Shown: piece by piece, positions 1-7,660 of the stretch | Layout of the letters: every line of letters begins with the position of its first letter | Numbering within the stretch: position 1 is the first letter of the stretch | Assembly (NCBI GenBank): GCA_003142015.1 | Contig: PLOI01000063.1 | Span: 35,061-75,867 of the forward strand | DNA: 40,807 bases | Reading direction: 5' to 3' | Source: Acidobacteriaceae bacterium | GTDB lineage: Bacteria > Acidobacteriota > Terriglobia > Terriglobales > Acidobacteriaceae | Translations under genes and position numbers: made by a program | The notes under the pieces: model-generated | Told to the model about the DNA's origin: nothing | What the model saw: the letters and a program-made list of their open reading frames with translations, nothing else | Database searches by the model: none

Positions 1-779
1 GCCTGGAAGTTGCGCGACATGCTGAAGTAGTCCCACTTCTCAAGTGCATCGAGAGTTTTGTGGTCCATCTTCACCGCATCGTCGTAGGTGTGGTAGTGCG
101 ACAGATCTGAACTGGCCAGCACCAGTGTTTCGCCGCCTTTGCCGTCGGCCTTGATCAGCTTCGTCAGCGCCATCCCCAGCGCGCGGCTGCTCTCGTAGCT
201 CTGGTCTCCCATGACGATGGGCACAAGCTCAAAATTTCCCAATACTTTTTGCAGCCACGGCAACTCCACCTCGATTGCGTGCTCGCCGCCTGCCGGTGTG
301 GGGTCGTGTCCGCGGCTGGAGAGTTGCATCGTCGAGCTCATCCTCACAAGCTGGCGCGCGAAGGCTTTGTCCACCGGCACAGTTCCTAGCGGCGTTGCGT
401 AAGCGTCGCCTTCATAAACGGAGGTGAAATCGAAGGCCTCGTAATGCGACGGCGCAATCACCACGACCCGCGCGTACTTGTGTCCCTTCAGCGCGGCGTA
501 GGTGTAGGCGGCCACGGGCCCGGAGTATTGATAGCCGGCGTGCGGCGCAACCACCGCGAAAATGTGATCGGTAACCGGCGGCCCGGTGACCTTCGCCAGC
601 AACTGGTCGATCATTGCTGAAAGTTCCTTTGCATCGGCGGGATAAAAACTGCCGGCGACAGCCGCTTGCCGCACCTTTGGCGTTGCGTCTGCAGGAGTGT
701 GCGTCAGCGGCGGAATCGCCATGAATGCGATCAGCGGAGCCGCCAGCCAAAAAGCGTTCGAGGCCAATACGATGTGCAT
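1..779 (-). CDS. MEMO-family protein (AmmeMemoRadiSam system protein B), 3' end outside window
   Basis: An open frame runs from an ATG at 779 to the window edge with no stop (about 259 codons visible), so the C-terminus is missing. Family motifs are clear: VAGSFYPAD near residue 38, APHAGYQYSG, IAPSHYEAFD, GGEHAIEVELPWLQ and SSDLSHYHTYDD. The conserved histidines correspond to the metal-binding pocket shared with class III extradiol (LigB-type) dioxygenases. The biochemical role of bacterial MEMO proteins is not established. Residues 1-30 are hydrophobic (LAAPLIAFMAI) and precede the family domain, which suggests a signal peptide or membrane anchor, although the n-region lacks positive charge. 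A GTG five codons upstream is an alternative start; a G-rich tract lies just before the ATG. The gene follows the radical SAM gene by 22 bases on the same strand. Confidence 0.9.
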   Translation of the reverse strand, partial: MHIVLASNAFWLAAPLIAFMAIPPLTHTPADATPKVRQAAVAGSFYPADAKELSAMIDQLLAKVTGPPVTDHIFAVVAPHAGYQYSGPVAAYTYAALKGHKYARVVVIAPSHYEAFDFTSVYEGDAYATPLGTVPVDKAFARQLVRMSSTMQLSSRGHDPTPAGGEHAIEVELPWLQKVLGNFELVPIVMGDQSYESSRALGMALTKLIKADGKGGETLVLASSDLSHYHTYDDAVKMDHKTLDALEKWDYFSMSRNFQ

Positions 780-801
780 ATGCGAACCCCCCACTACATT
801 C

Positions 802-1995
802 TCATGCGTGCCAGATGCCGGGAATCGGCTGTTGGCAAAACGGGCAACTGTTCTTGCGAATCAGCATCTGGCTCGCCGTAAATCCCACGCGTTCCACTAA
901 CATTTTGCGGCACTTGGGGCAATAAGTATTCTGCGCCGGATGTCCCGGTACATTGCCAATGTACACGTAATGCAACCCTTCCGCATCGGCAATCGCCTTG
1001 GCGCGTTCCAGCGTGGGCACCGGCGTGATGGGCAAATTCTTCAACAAGTACTCGGGATGAAACTGCGTGAAATGCAAAGGAACATCCGGGCCCAGGTTCG
1101 CCTTTACCCATTGCGCCAGTCCGCGAAATTCCTCATCGCTGTCGTTGAGCGTCGGCAGCACCAGGTAAACAATCTCCGTCCACTTGTTCATCTTGCGCAG
1201 CGTCACCAGCGAATTCAGCACCGGCTTCAATTGCCCAGTGACCACCTGGCGATAGTACGACTCGGAGAAGGATTTCAGATCGATCTTGACGGCGTCCATC
1301 TTGCCGTACGCCGCCTTCAATGCCTCCTCCTGCATGTAGCCGTTCGACACCACAATGCTGCGGATGCCGGCTTCATGGCCCGCATCGGCTGCATCCATCA
1401 AGAATTCGCTGAAGATCACCGGCTCGCTGTAGGTGTATGCAATCGTTGGGCAGTTATATTGCTTCGCAATTTCCGCCACGCGCTGCGGCGGAATATACTC
1501 GGCCGGAATCTGTTCGGGACGCGACTGCGAAATGTCCCAGTTCTGGCAAAACTTGCAGTTGACGTTGCAGCCTGCCGTGGCTAGCGAGAAGGCAATCGAC
1601 CCCGGCAGATAGTGGAAGAGCGGCTTCTTCTCCACGGGATCAACATGCGCCGCGCATACCCGCGAGTGCACCAGCGTGTAATAAACGCCGCCGCGATTCT
1701 CGCGCACGCCGCAGTAGCCGCGTTCCTTGTCGCCCACCGTACATTCGCGCGGGCACAGCTTGCACTTGATCTTGCGCTCCGCAAGCTTCTGGTAAAACTT
1801 TGCTTCCACGATAAAGCGCGCATCGTCTTGCGTGCCGGAAGCCGCGCCGGATCCAATTCCGGCGGCCGGTTGCGCAACGCCGTTTATCCCCAGCGCCGCG
1901 CCCGACGCCAAAGCGCATTTCAGGAACGAGCGGCGATCGAGCGGGCTGCCCGCCTGGTTTCTCGCTATCTCCTGCACTTCTAATCCGCACAACAT
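802..1995 (-). CDS. AmmeMemoRadiSam system radical SAM enzyme with twin-arginine signal
   Basis: The protein (397 aa) has the radical SAM cluster motif CNVNCKFC (C143, C147, C150), which binds a 4Fe-4S cluster for SAM cleavage. It is preceded by a cysteine-rich stretch (KCKLCPRECTVG, YCGVRE) typical of this family, which is related to pyruvate-formate-lyase activases. Two CPxC pairs near the C-terminus (YCPKC, CPFC) may bind zinc or an extra cluster. Residues 21-40 read DRRSFLKCALASGAALG, a twin-arginine signal. I chose the ATG at 1995 because AAAGG lies 6 nt upstream; an upstream TTG at 2028 has no better support. The natural substrate of this enzyme class is unknown. It sits between a DUF362 gene (42 bases upstream) and the MEMO gene (22 bases downstream), so the three are probably one transcript. 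A Tat-exported radical SAM enzyme is odd because such enzymes are usually cytoplasmic and oxygen-sensitive. Confidence 0.92.
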   Translation of the reverse strand: MLCGLEVQEIARNQAGSPLDRRSFLKCALASGAALGINGVAQPAAGIGSGAASGTQDDARFIVEAKFYQKLAERKIKCKLCPRECTVGDKERGYCGVRENRGGVYYTLVHSRVCAAHVDPVEKKPLFHYLPGSIAFSLATAGCNVNCKFCQNWDISQSRPEQIPAEYIPPQRVAEIAKQYNCPTIAYTYSEPVIFSEFLMDAADAGHEAGIRSIVVSNGYMQEEALKAAYGKMDAVKIDLKSFSESYYRQVVTGQLKPVLNSLVTLRKMNKWTEIVYLVLPTLNDSDEEFRGLAQWVKANLGPDVPLHFTQFHPEYLLKNLPITPVPTLERAKAIADAEGLHYVYIGNVPGHPAQNTYCPKCRKMLVERVGFTASQMLIRKNSCPFCQQPIPGIWHA

Positions 1996-2037
1996 ATTGA
2001 ACCTTTCCGCAACGCTTCGGGTCCGCAAGTCTTTCAG

Positions 2038-3063
2038 CTACACCTCGACGAGTGCAATCCTTTTCGGGTCGTTCGTGCCCAGCTTGTGTTCGCCATCGGC
2101 CGCGGTCGCAATGTATCGCGGCGCGCGCTTCTTGGCCTCCAACGTCTTCAATCCCTTTTCGGCGCGCTTGCGCTCGATCATCTGCCAGCCCGTATGATCC
2201 AGCGCAACCGGATCCTGAGAAACGAGCAGGGAATTGGCGTTCCAGCAGTGTTCCGGTTTGTAACCCGGGCCGCCCTCGTAGATTGCGGTCGTCGCGTCGC
2301 AAATGGTCAGCCGCATCCTGCTTCGTATCTCCGGCAGCATGTTCAGATCAGCGACGTAGGGATTGCACCCGTCGGGATGATACTTGTTGGGGTTGTGAAT
2401 AACGCCGTACATATTCTTGAGAGCGATGGTTACGCCGGCGCCGTCGTGGTCTTTCAGCACGGGAACATTGATAAGCACGCCGGAGCGTTGCGTGAGTATC
2501 TTTGACAAGCAACTGCCCACGCTGCCCCAGGCGGCCAAATTCTCCTCATAGCCCACGCGGTCGGTCCCGTAACATTGCACGCGCTCTCCGCCCATCGCAA
2601 GATGAAAACCGGCGCGCTCCAGTTCGTTGCTGTCGCGGTCCCAAACCACAATGTCGCTCGCCCTGACGCCGGCCTCTTGCAATCGTTTGCAAATGGCCGC
2701 AACAAGCAGAACATTTGTCGAAATTCCGCGGCCTCCCAGCGTATTCACCTTCAGGCTCACCGTTTCGCTCGGACGGACCAGCGTTCTCCATATTTCCGCC
2801 GGATGATCGTGGCCGGCGAGAGCCTGCATGGCGCGATCCAGCAGAGCCAACATCCGGCCCGAATCCACCTTGGAGTCTGTGCCGCGCAGCAACTCGTCGC
2901 GCGCCACCACGACCCTGGACTTCGCGCCCACGGCTCCCGGTTTTGCCGCAACAGGCTCCGCTGCTGCCAGCGCTCCCGCCCCGCCGCTCGCGCACAACAA
3001 CGCAGCTCCGGCGAAAGATTGCCTGAGAAAATCTCTTCGGCTGCCGTTGCGCATAGTCTTCAT
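2038..3063 (-). CDS. DUF362 domain protein with twin-arginine signal
   Basis: The protein is 341 aa. The N-terminus contains SRRDFLRQSFAGAALLCASG, a twin-arginine signal, so it is probably exported folded, perhaps with a cofactor. The body matches DUF362 proteins: VSLKVNTLGGRGISTN, a conserved VPVLKDHDGAGVTIALKN segment, and a late SQDPVALDHTGW motif. DUF362 proteins are often found beside iron-sulfur or radical SAM proteins, but their reaction is unknown. No ferredoxin CxxCxxC motifs are visible here, unlike some longer family members. It is the first gene of the unit with the radical SAM and MEMO genes, which makes a shared, possibly periplasmic, process likely (inference). Confidence 0.85.
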   Translation of the reverse strand: MKTMRNGSRRDFLRQSFAGAALLCASGGAGALAAAEPVAAKPGAVGAKSRVVVARDELLRGTDSKVDSGRMLALLDRAMQALAGHDHPAEIWRTLVRPSETVSLKVNTLGGRGISTNVLLVAAICKRLQEAGVRASDIVVWDRDSNELERAGFHLAMGGERVQCYGTDRVGYEENLAAWGSVGSCLSKILTQRSGVLINVPVLKDHDGAGVTIALKNMYGVIHNPNKYHPDGCNPYVADLNMLPEIRSRMRLTICDATTAIYEGGPGYKPEHCWNANSLLVSQDPVALDHTGWQMIERKRAEKGLKTLEAKKRAPRYIATAADGEHKLGTNDPKRIALVEV

Positions 3064-3285
3064 ACGCGTTCTCCGCTGATCCCGCGACAGGCCTCTTTGG
3101 AATGAAGCGGTTTCAGCCGCGCCGCCAAATGGCTCGATTGAAAGTCGGGCTATAGCTTCGGATGGAATGTATTTTCAATGGGGTACATTCCCTTGGCGGT
3201 TAAAGCCGTGCCCCTTCAAAACAAAGAGCTTTTCCGCAACTTATAAGGCCTGTACTCTTCACCGCGCCGGTTTCCTGAGAGCCCG
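3064..3285. other. Intergenic region upstream of the DUF362 unit
   Basis: This stretch between the DUF362 start and the GH20 terminator should hold the promoter of the DUF362-radical SAM-MEMO unit on the minus strand. I see AT-rich segments around 3150-3200 but no convincing -35/-10 pair and no small gene. Confidence 0.4.
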
Positions 3286-3340
3286 AAAAACATCGCGGGT
3301 TGCATAGCCTAATTAACGGCTACGACAACCCGCGGATGTT
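3286..3340 (-). terminator. Rho-independent terminator of the GH20 gene
   Basis: Arms CGCGGGTTG (3294-3302) and CAACCCGCG (3326-3334) are perfectly complementary, with a nested TAGCC/GGCTA stem (3305-3309 and 3318-3322). Read on the minus strand, the stem is followed by a run of five T (complement of 3286-3290). It lies 20-70 bases after the GH20 stop, as expected for an intrinsic terminator. Confidence 0.85.
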
Positions 3341-3360
3341 TGCAGTGATGGCTGGCACGC

Positions 3361-5484
3361 TCATCTGGCAGGCGGCGCTTCTGACAGCCGGAAGGCGCCT
3401 ATGGGCGGCAGGTCCTTTCCGTCCTGCCAGTCGCGAATCGCTTCCAGGAACAAGTCGCTGCGCTGCTGCCACTTCTGGATCGCCAGGTCGTAGCGGACGG
3501 TGACATTTTTCAACCAATAAGGCCGGTTCTCGCTGAGCCAGACCTGGCTGTATTCTCCCTCTGCGGCGGAGTATGCATCGCGGAGATCCTGGCAACGGCC
3601 AAACATGCTGCTGATCTCATCCAGAATGTTCTGGGTTTCCACGTGGCGCGCCTCGTCGTGCTGTTGAGCCACCGCCTGGGCATACGTCTCAACAATCTCT
3701 TGGGCAAGCTGGAACTTCATGCCGATCAGATCCAGTCGGCGCGCGCCCAGGTCCATGGCGGCGAGAGCATCGCCCTCTTTCAGACGAGGATTGACGCTGC
3801 GCGCCTGGGCCAGCAACACGATGGCCTGTTCGGCGTGCCGGCGCAGTTCCGGCGCGACGGGCAACAGCTTGGCCGATGCGGCCTGGCCTTGCGCGCTCCA
3901 TGGATCGAGCCAGAAGAGTTCGTCGCTGGTCAATCCGCTCTTGGCTTTGGCCAGGGCAGCGTGCGCGGCCATCAGCTCCTTTTCAGCATCATTCACCTTG
4001 CCGCTCGTGTCGCCGTGGAAGAGTTGCCCCCATGCATCCTGATAAGGAGCGATCGGGCTTTCGCCCGGTTGCCATGCCGCAGCCGCGCCAAACATCAGGC
4101 TATACCAGTCTTCGTTGAACAGGCCTTCGCCGTCGTCGTTCCAGACGGTGGTCAAAGCGCCGGTCGAGCCTAGCCGCTGGCCGTCGCGGATAAAGCCCTG
4201 AATGTTGCCGAAGGCTGTCTCTGCTATGGGATAAACCTCTTTCCAGTTGGCGTCGCCGGGAGAGACCCAGGTCTCGATGCCGGCCTTGGCAAAGGGCTCG
4301 ATCATCTTGTCGAATCCCTTGGTATCCCAATAATTCCAGGGCACGGCGATCATGTCCTTGGGCAGGCTGGCCACGGCTTTGGGATCGGTCCCGCCAATGT
4401 CGCCCCAGAAAATCAGGCGGCGATTGAGCGGCGCCAGCGCTTCGTGAATCTGCTTGAGAAAATCCACGTACACTGGCCCATAGCCTTGCGCCTGCACCTG
4501 AGGCCGGGTGCGTCCTACGCCCAGGTCGAAGGTCTCATCGGCTCCTATATGGATAAACGGCGAGGGAAACTCCGCGGCCACTTGCGTGAACCAATCCTTG
4601 ATGAGCGGCAGCGAACCCGCCTGCCCCGGCGCCAGCACGTGGCCATGCGGCGTCTCGGCGACACCCTGGTAAAGTTCGTACTTCAGAACATGATGCAGAT
4701 GACCGAACGCCTCCTGTTCGGGGACGACCGTGATGTGAAGCTGGCGTGCAACGCTGACCAGCTCGGCTGCTTCCGATGGACTCAGCGCGCCGCCTGGGGG
4801 CGCAGCCAGCGGTTGATCGGGATACAGCAGCGTGTGTTCGATGTAGGGCGAATAGACGTTGATCTTGTACGCGGCGAAGACGCGTAATTGATGCTTCATG
4901 AACTCCAGCGTGGGAAAAGGGCCACGGGAGAGGTCGTCGTCAATGCCGCGGTACTTCATCGCCGGCCAGTCGCGCACCGTGCCCGTGGGCAGCGCCGGCT
5001 TGCCGTCAGGGAGCGGAAGCATCTGCTTGAGCGTCTGCACCCCGTAGAAAACTCCCGAGCCTGAGGCGGCAACGACGAAAGCCTCGCGGGGCTCGATCAC
5101 CAGCACATATCCCTCCTCCTGCATCGGCGCATCGAAGGCCAGTTTGCGCCGGGCGAGCAAGGCTTTACCCTCCGCTGAGCCGGCGCGCAGCAAAACGATT
5201 CGGAAATCAGAGTTTTCTGCTCCGGCCTTGGCGTGAGCCGCCTGCTTGAGCGCCTCTTCCAGGTCGCGGGCGGCAAACTCGTCCTCCGCATCGTGGCCGG
5301 GTACACTCACCGTTACCGTCTCCGGCACAGGAGTCTCGCCGTCAAAGTGCGCTTCGCGAGGAGCCGGTAGCAGCCGAATCTGGCTTGACGACAGGACAGG
5401 GAACACAAACAGCAAGGCGGCCACGCCTCCGATTGCGGCTCGTGACAGCTGCGTAAAGGCACATTTTGCATAAAATTTCGTCAT
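3361..5484 (-). CDS. Glycoside hydrolase family 20 beta-N-acetylhexosaminidase, secreted
   Basis: The protein (707 aa) has the GH20 layout: a signal peptide (AAIGGVAALLFVFPVLSSSQ), an N-terminal alpha/beta domain (about residues 35-175), then the catalytic barrel beginning MKYRGIDDDLSRGPFPTLEFMKHQLRVF. The catalytic Asp-Glu pair is D316-E317 in HIGADETFDLG; the aspartate orients the substrate acetamido group for neighbouring-group catalysis. The C-terminal 250 residues are helical. It should release terminal GlcNAc or GalNAc from chitin, peptidoglycan or glycan fragments. The ATG at 5484 is preferred over the one at 5535: GAGGTGG lies 7 nt upstream, and the predicted transcription start (about 5534) falls downstream of the longer start. 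It is divergent from a sugar transporter, fitting amino-sugar uptake. Confidence 0.9.
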   Translation of the reverse strand: MTKFYAKCAFTQLSRAAIGGVAALLFVFPVLSSSQIRLLPAPREAHFDGETPVPETVTVSVPGHDAEDEFAARDLEEALKQAAHAKAGAENSDFRIVLLRAGSAEGKALLARRKLAFDAPMQEEGYVLVIEPREAFVVAASGSGVFYGVQTLKQMLPLPDGKPALPTGTVRDWPAMKYRGIDDDLSRGPFPTLEFMKHQLRVFAAYKINVYSPYIEHTLLYPDQPLAAPPGGALSPSEAAELVSVARQLHITVVPEQEAFGHLHHVLKYELYQGVAETPHGHVLAPGQAGSLPLIKDWFTQVAAEFPSPFIHIGADETFDLGVGRTRPQVQAQGYGPVYVDFLKQIHEALAPLNRRLIFWGDIGGTDPKAVASLPKDMIAVPWNYWDTKGFDKMIEPFAKAGIETWVSPGDANWKEVYPIAETAFGNIQGFIRDGQRLGSTGALTTVWNDDGEGLFNEDWYSLMFGAAAAWQPGESPIAPYQDAWGQLFHGDTSGKVNDAEKELMAAHAALAKAKSGLTSDELFWLDPWSAQGQAASAKLLPVAPELRRHAEQAIVLLAQARSVNPRLKEGDALAAMDLGARRLDLIGMKFQLAQEIVETYAQAVAQQHDEARHVETQNILDEISSMFGRCQDLRDAYSAAEGEYSQVWLSENRPYWLKNVTVRYDLAIQKWQQRSDLFLEAIRDWQDGKDLPPIGAFRLSEAPPAR

Positions 5485-5540
5485 TTTAACCACCTTCAGC
5501 TCAAGAAACTGAGCATGTTCTTCCGATTTGGTCATTGTAG

Positions 5541-5569
5541 ACTATAAATGCATACCGAGCTCTCGACAA
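5541..5569 (-). promoter_or_regulatory. Sigma70-like promoter of the GH20 gene
   Basis: On the minus strand TTGTCG (5564-5569) and TATAGT (5541-5546) are separated by 17 bases. Transcription would begin near 5534, giving a leader of about 50 nt before the GH20 ATG at 5484. Only sequence resemblance supports this. Confidence 0.55.
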
Positions 5570-5676
5570 AAAACGCAATTCTCCAGGCAGGCGGTATCGG
5601 TTGGCTGTAGCATCGGTTTGGGCGGCTGGAGTGGGCCGCGCCGACAAGCAAAACGAGCGAAAGGGACTTATCTGTC

Positions 5677-7497
5677 ATGACGATGGCTGAAGACGGCTCC
5701 AGGAATATGCCTTTACCGATTGATGCCGCCAAGCGCGGCTACAACCTTTTTCTTCTTGTAGTTGCGGGGCTGGGCGGCCTCCTCTACGGCATGGACATCG
5801 GCCTCATCGGCGGCGCGCTGCCCTATCTGCAAGCCACCTCGCCGCTCACCGCCGCTCAGCTTTCCATCGTGGTGGCTGCGGTGCTGCTGGGCGCGGTCTT
5901 CTCTACGATGTTTGCCGGCATGCTGGCCGACTGGATGGGCCGCAAACCGTTGATGATCCTCAGCGGCCTCACGTTTGTTGTCAGCATTCCCATGATCGCC
6001 CTTTCGCACGGCTACTCGCCTTTGCTTGTCGGGCGTCTGCTCGAGGGCGTCAGCGCCGGACTCATTGGCGTCGTCGTTCCCCTCTATCTGGCTGAGTGCC
6101 TGGCGGCGTCGGACCGCGGCAAGGGAACAGGCGTCTTTCAGTGGCTGCCCACCTCGTCCATGGTCTTCGCGGCGCTGCTGGGCATCTACTTCAGTTATCA
6201 CGTTGCGGCCGTGGCTAAAACCGGCGACGCCTCGGCCTTGTTCGCCTACAAGGATCAGGCGTGGCGCCATCTCTTCTGGGTTTCGCTCCCTCCCGGCATC
6301 CTCTTTATCCTCGGCTGCCTGCTGGTCACCGAGTCGCCGCGCTGGCTCTTCAAGCGCGGAAAAAAGCAACAGGCCCATGCCGCCCTGCTGCGCTCTCGCA
6401 CCGAACAGCAAGCCGCCGTCGAGCTCGAAGAGATGGAAGAATCTCAGCGCAAAGCCTCTACGCTCTCCTCTTCCGGCAAAAAGATTCAGGACTCGCTCTT
6501 GCGCCGCAAATATGTGGTTCCGTTCCTGCTCGCCTGCATCATTCTCTTCTGCAATACGGCCACAGGCGTCAACTCGCTCATCGGCTATAACACCAGCATC
6601 CTGCTGCAAGGCGGTCTCTCCGACCTTCACGCCCACTGGGGCTATGTCGTTTTCACCTCGATGAACTTCCTGCTGACCATAGTGGGCATGGCGCTGGTCG
6701 ACCGCAAGGGCCGCAAGTTTCTGCTCATCCTTGGCACCAGCGGCATCATCGTCTCGATGGTGGGCGTGGGCATTCTCTTCCTGCGCACTGAAAAAGTCAG
6801 CGTGGACGCGCGCACCCAGGTGCAGGCCATGATTTCTCCCAGCCAGGAACTAACGCTGCCCTTCAATCGCGATGAAGCCGCCCAACTGCTAGCCGCGCAG
6901 GGCGATGCAGGCAAGCGCATTGACGCCGGCCGCGCATCCCTGGCCATTATCTATTCCTATGGCGATTTCACCGCCGCCACCAGCTTTGTGCGCTCCGACG
7001 ACCCCGCCGCCCGGCCTATCGAAATCACGCGCGCCAGTTGCGTGCCCGCCAATAAGGTTCTGGCCCTCTTCAAGAATCCCCTTGGCAATCTGGACGCCGC
7101 GCAAACCGCGCCGCTCAAAATCGAGAAAGCCCTTGTCGGCCAGGTGCCTGACTCGAGCCACGGCTGGCTGGTTGCCCTGGGCCTCTTTCTGTTCATGGCC
7201 TTCTATGCGGTCGGTCCCGGCGTCTGCGTCTGGCTGGCCCTCTCCGAGCTGATGCCCACGCGCATCCGCTCCAACGGCATGAGCATCGCGCTGGTCATCA
7301 ACCAGTTGGTTTCCACCACCCTGGCCGGCATCTTCCTGCCCTTCGTCAGCAAAAACGGCTACTCGTCCATGTTCTTTCTCTTCGCCGGGTTCACGGTGGT
7401 CTACTTCATCGTCGCGGCCTTCTTCTTGCCCGAGACCAAAGGCAAAACCCTGGAAGAAATCGAGGCGCATTTCGAGGGGAGCGCGGCCTTCGATTGA
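5677..7497 (+). CDS. Sugar-porter family MFS transporter with a large C-terminal-half loop
   Basis: The protein is 606 aa with about 12 membrane segments. Sugar-porter hallmarks are visible: GLGGLLYGMDIGLIGGALPYL in TM1, LADWMGRKPLM after TM2, RLLEGVSAGLIGVVVPLYLAE in TM4, TESPRWLFKRGK after TM6, and PETKGKTLEEIEAHF at the C-terminus. It probably imports a sugar by proton symport across the inner membrane. The family is normally about 450-500 aa; here roughly residues 370-493, between TM9 and TM10, form a hydrophilic insert that should face the periplasm. Divergence from the GH20 hexosaminidase suggests that an amino sugar such as GlcNAc is the substrate (inference). An ATG two codons downstream is an equally possible start. 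Confidence 0.9.
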   Translation: MTMAEDGSRNMPLPIDAAKRGYNLFLLVVAGLGGLLYGMDIGLIGGALPYLQATSPLTAAQLSIVVAAVLLGAVFSTMFAGMLADWMGRKPLMILSGLTFVVSIPMIALSHGYSPLLVGRLLEGVSAGLIGVVVPLYLAECLAASDRGKGTGVFQWLPTSSMVFAALLGIYFSYHVAAVAKTGDASALFAYKDQAWRHLFWVSLPPGILFILGCLLVTESPRWLFKRGKKQQAHAALLRSRTEQQAAVELEEMEESQRKASTLSSSGKKIQDSLLRRKYVVPFLLACIILFCNTATGVNSLIGYNTSILLQGGLSDLHAHWGYVVFTSMNFLLTIVGMALVDRKGRKFLLILGTSGIIVSMVGVGILFLRTEKVSVDARTQVQAMISPSQELTLPFNRDEAAQLLAAQGDAGKRIDAGRASLAIIYSYGDFTAATSFVRSDDPAARPIEITRASCVPANKVLALFKNPLGNLDAAQTAPLKIEKALVGQVPDSSHGWLVALGLFLFMAFYAVGPGVCVWLALSELMPTRIRSNGMSIALVINQLVSTTLAGIFLPFVSKNGYSSMFFLFAGFTVVYFIVAAFFLPETKGKTLEEIEAHFEGSAAFD

Positions 7498-7512
7498 TCT
7501 GTCATCCTGAGA

Positions 7513-7544
7513 CAGCCTTAACTCGCCGCGTTGAGTTACGGCTG
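7513..7544. terminator. Hairpin between convergent MFS and membrane-protein genes
   Basis: Arms at 7513-7524 and 7533-7544 pair at 11 of 12 positions around an 8-nt loop, 15 bases after the MFS stop. No strong T-run follows, so termination is plausible rather than certain. Confidence 0.45.
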
Positions 7545-7660
7545 AAATGAAAGCTCGCACCGAAACAGACCGCAGGCCGCACAAATCCGCTAACTTGCTG
7601 CTCTAAGATATAACCGGCGGATGGCTCGCCCTGCCTTTGCGGTGTCGGCCCGAAGCAGCA

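Noticed and set aside
940-1584. 214-codon plus-strand frame over the radical SAM gene
   Set aside because: Antisense to a gene with an intact CxxxCxxC motif; no recognisable domain.
2038-3063. Reading the DUF362 protein as a LarA-type nickel-pincer racemase
   Set aside because: DUF362 is distinct from LarA (DUF2088); the LarA active-site pattern is not seen and the gene is 35 kb from larECB.
5713-6636. 307-codon minus-strand frame over the MFS gene
   Set aside because: Antisense shadow; Gly/Arg/Asp-rich without domain features, while the plus frame has 12 membrane segments.
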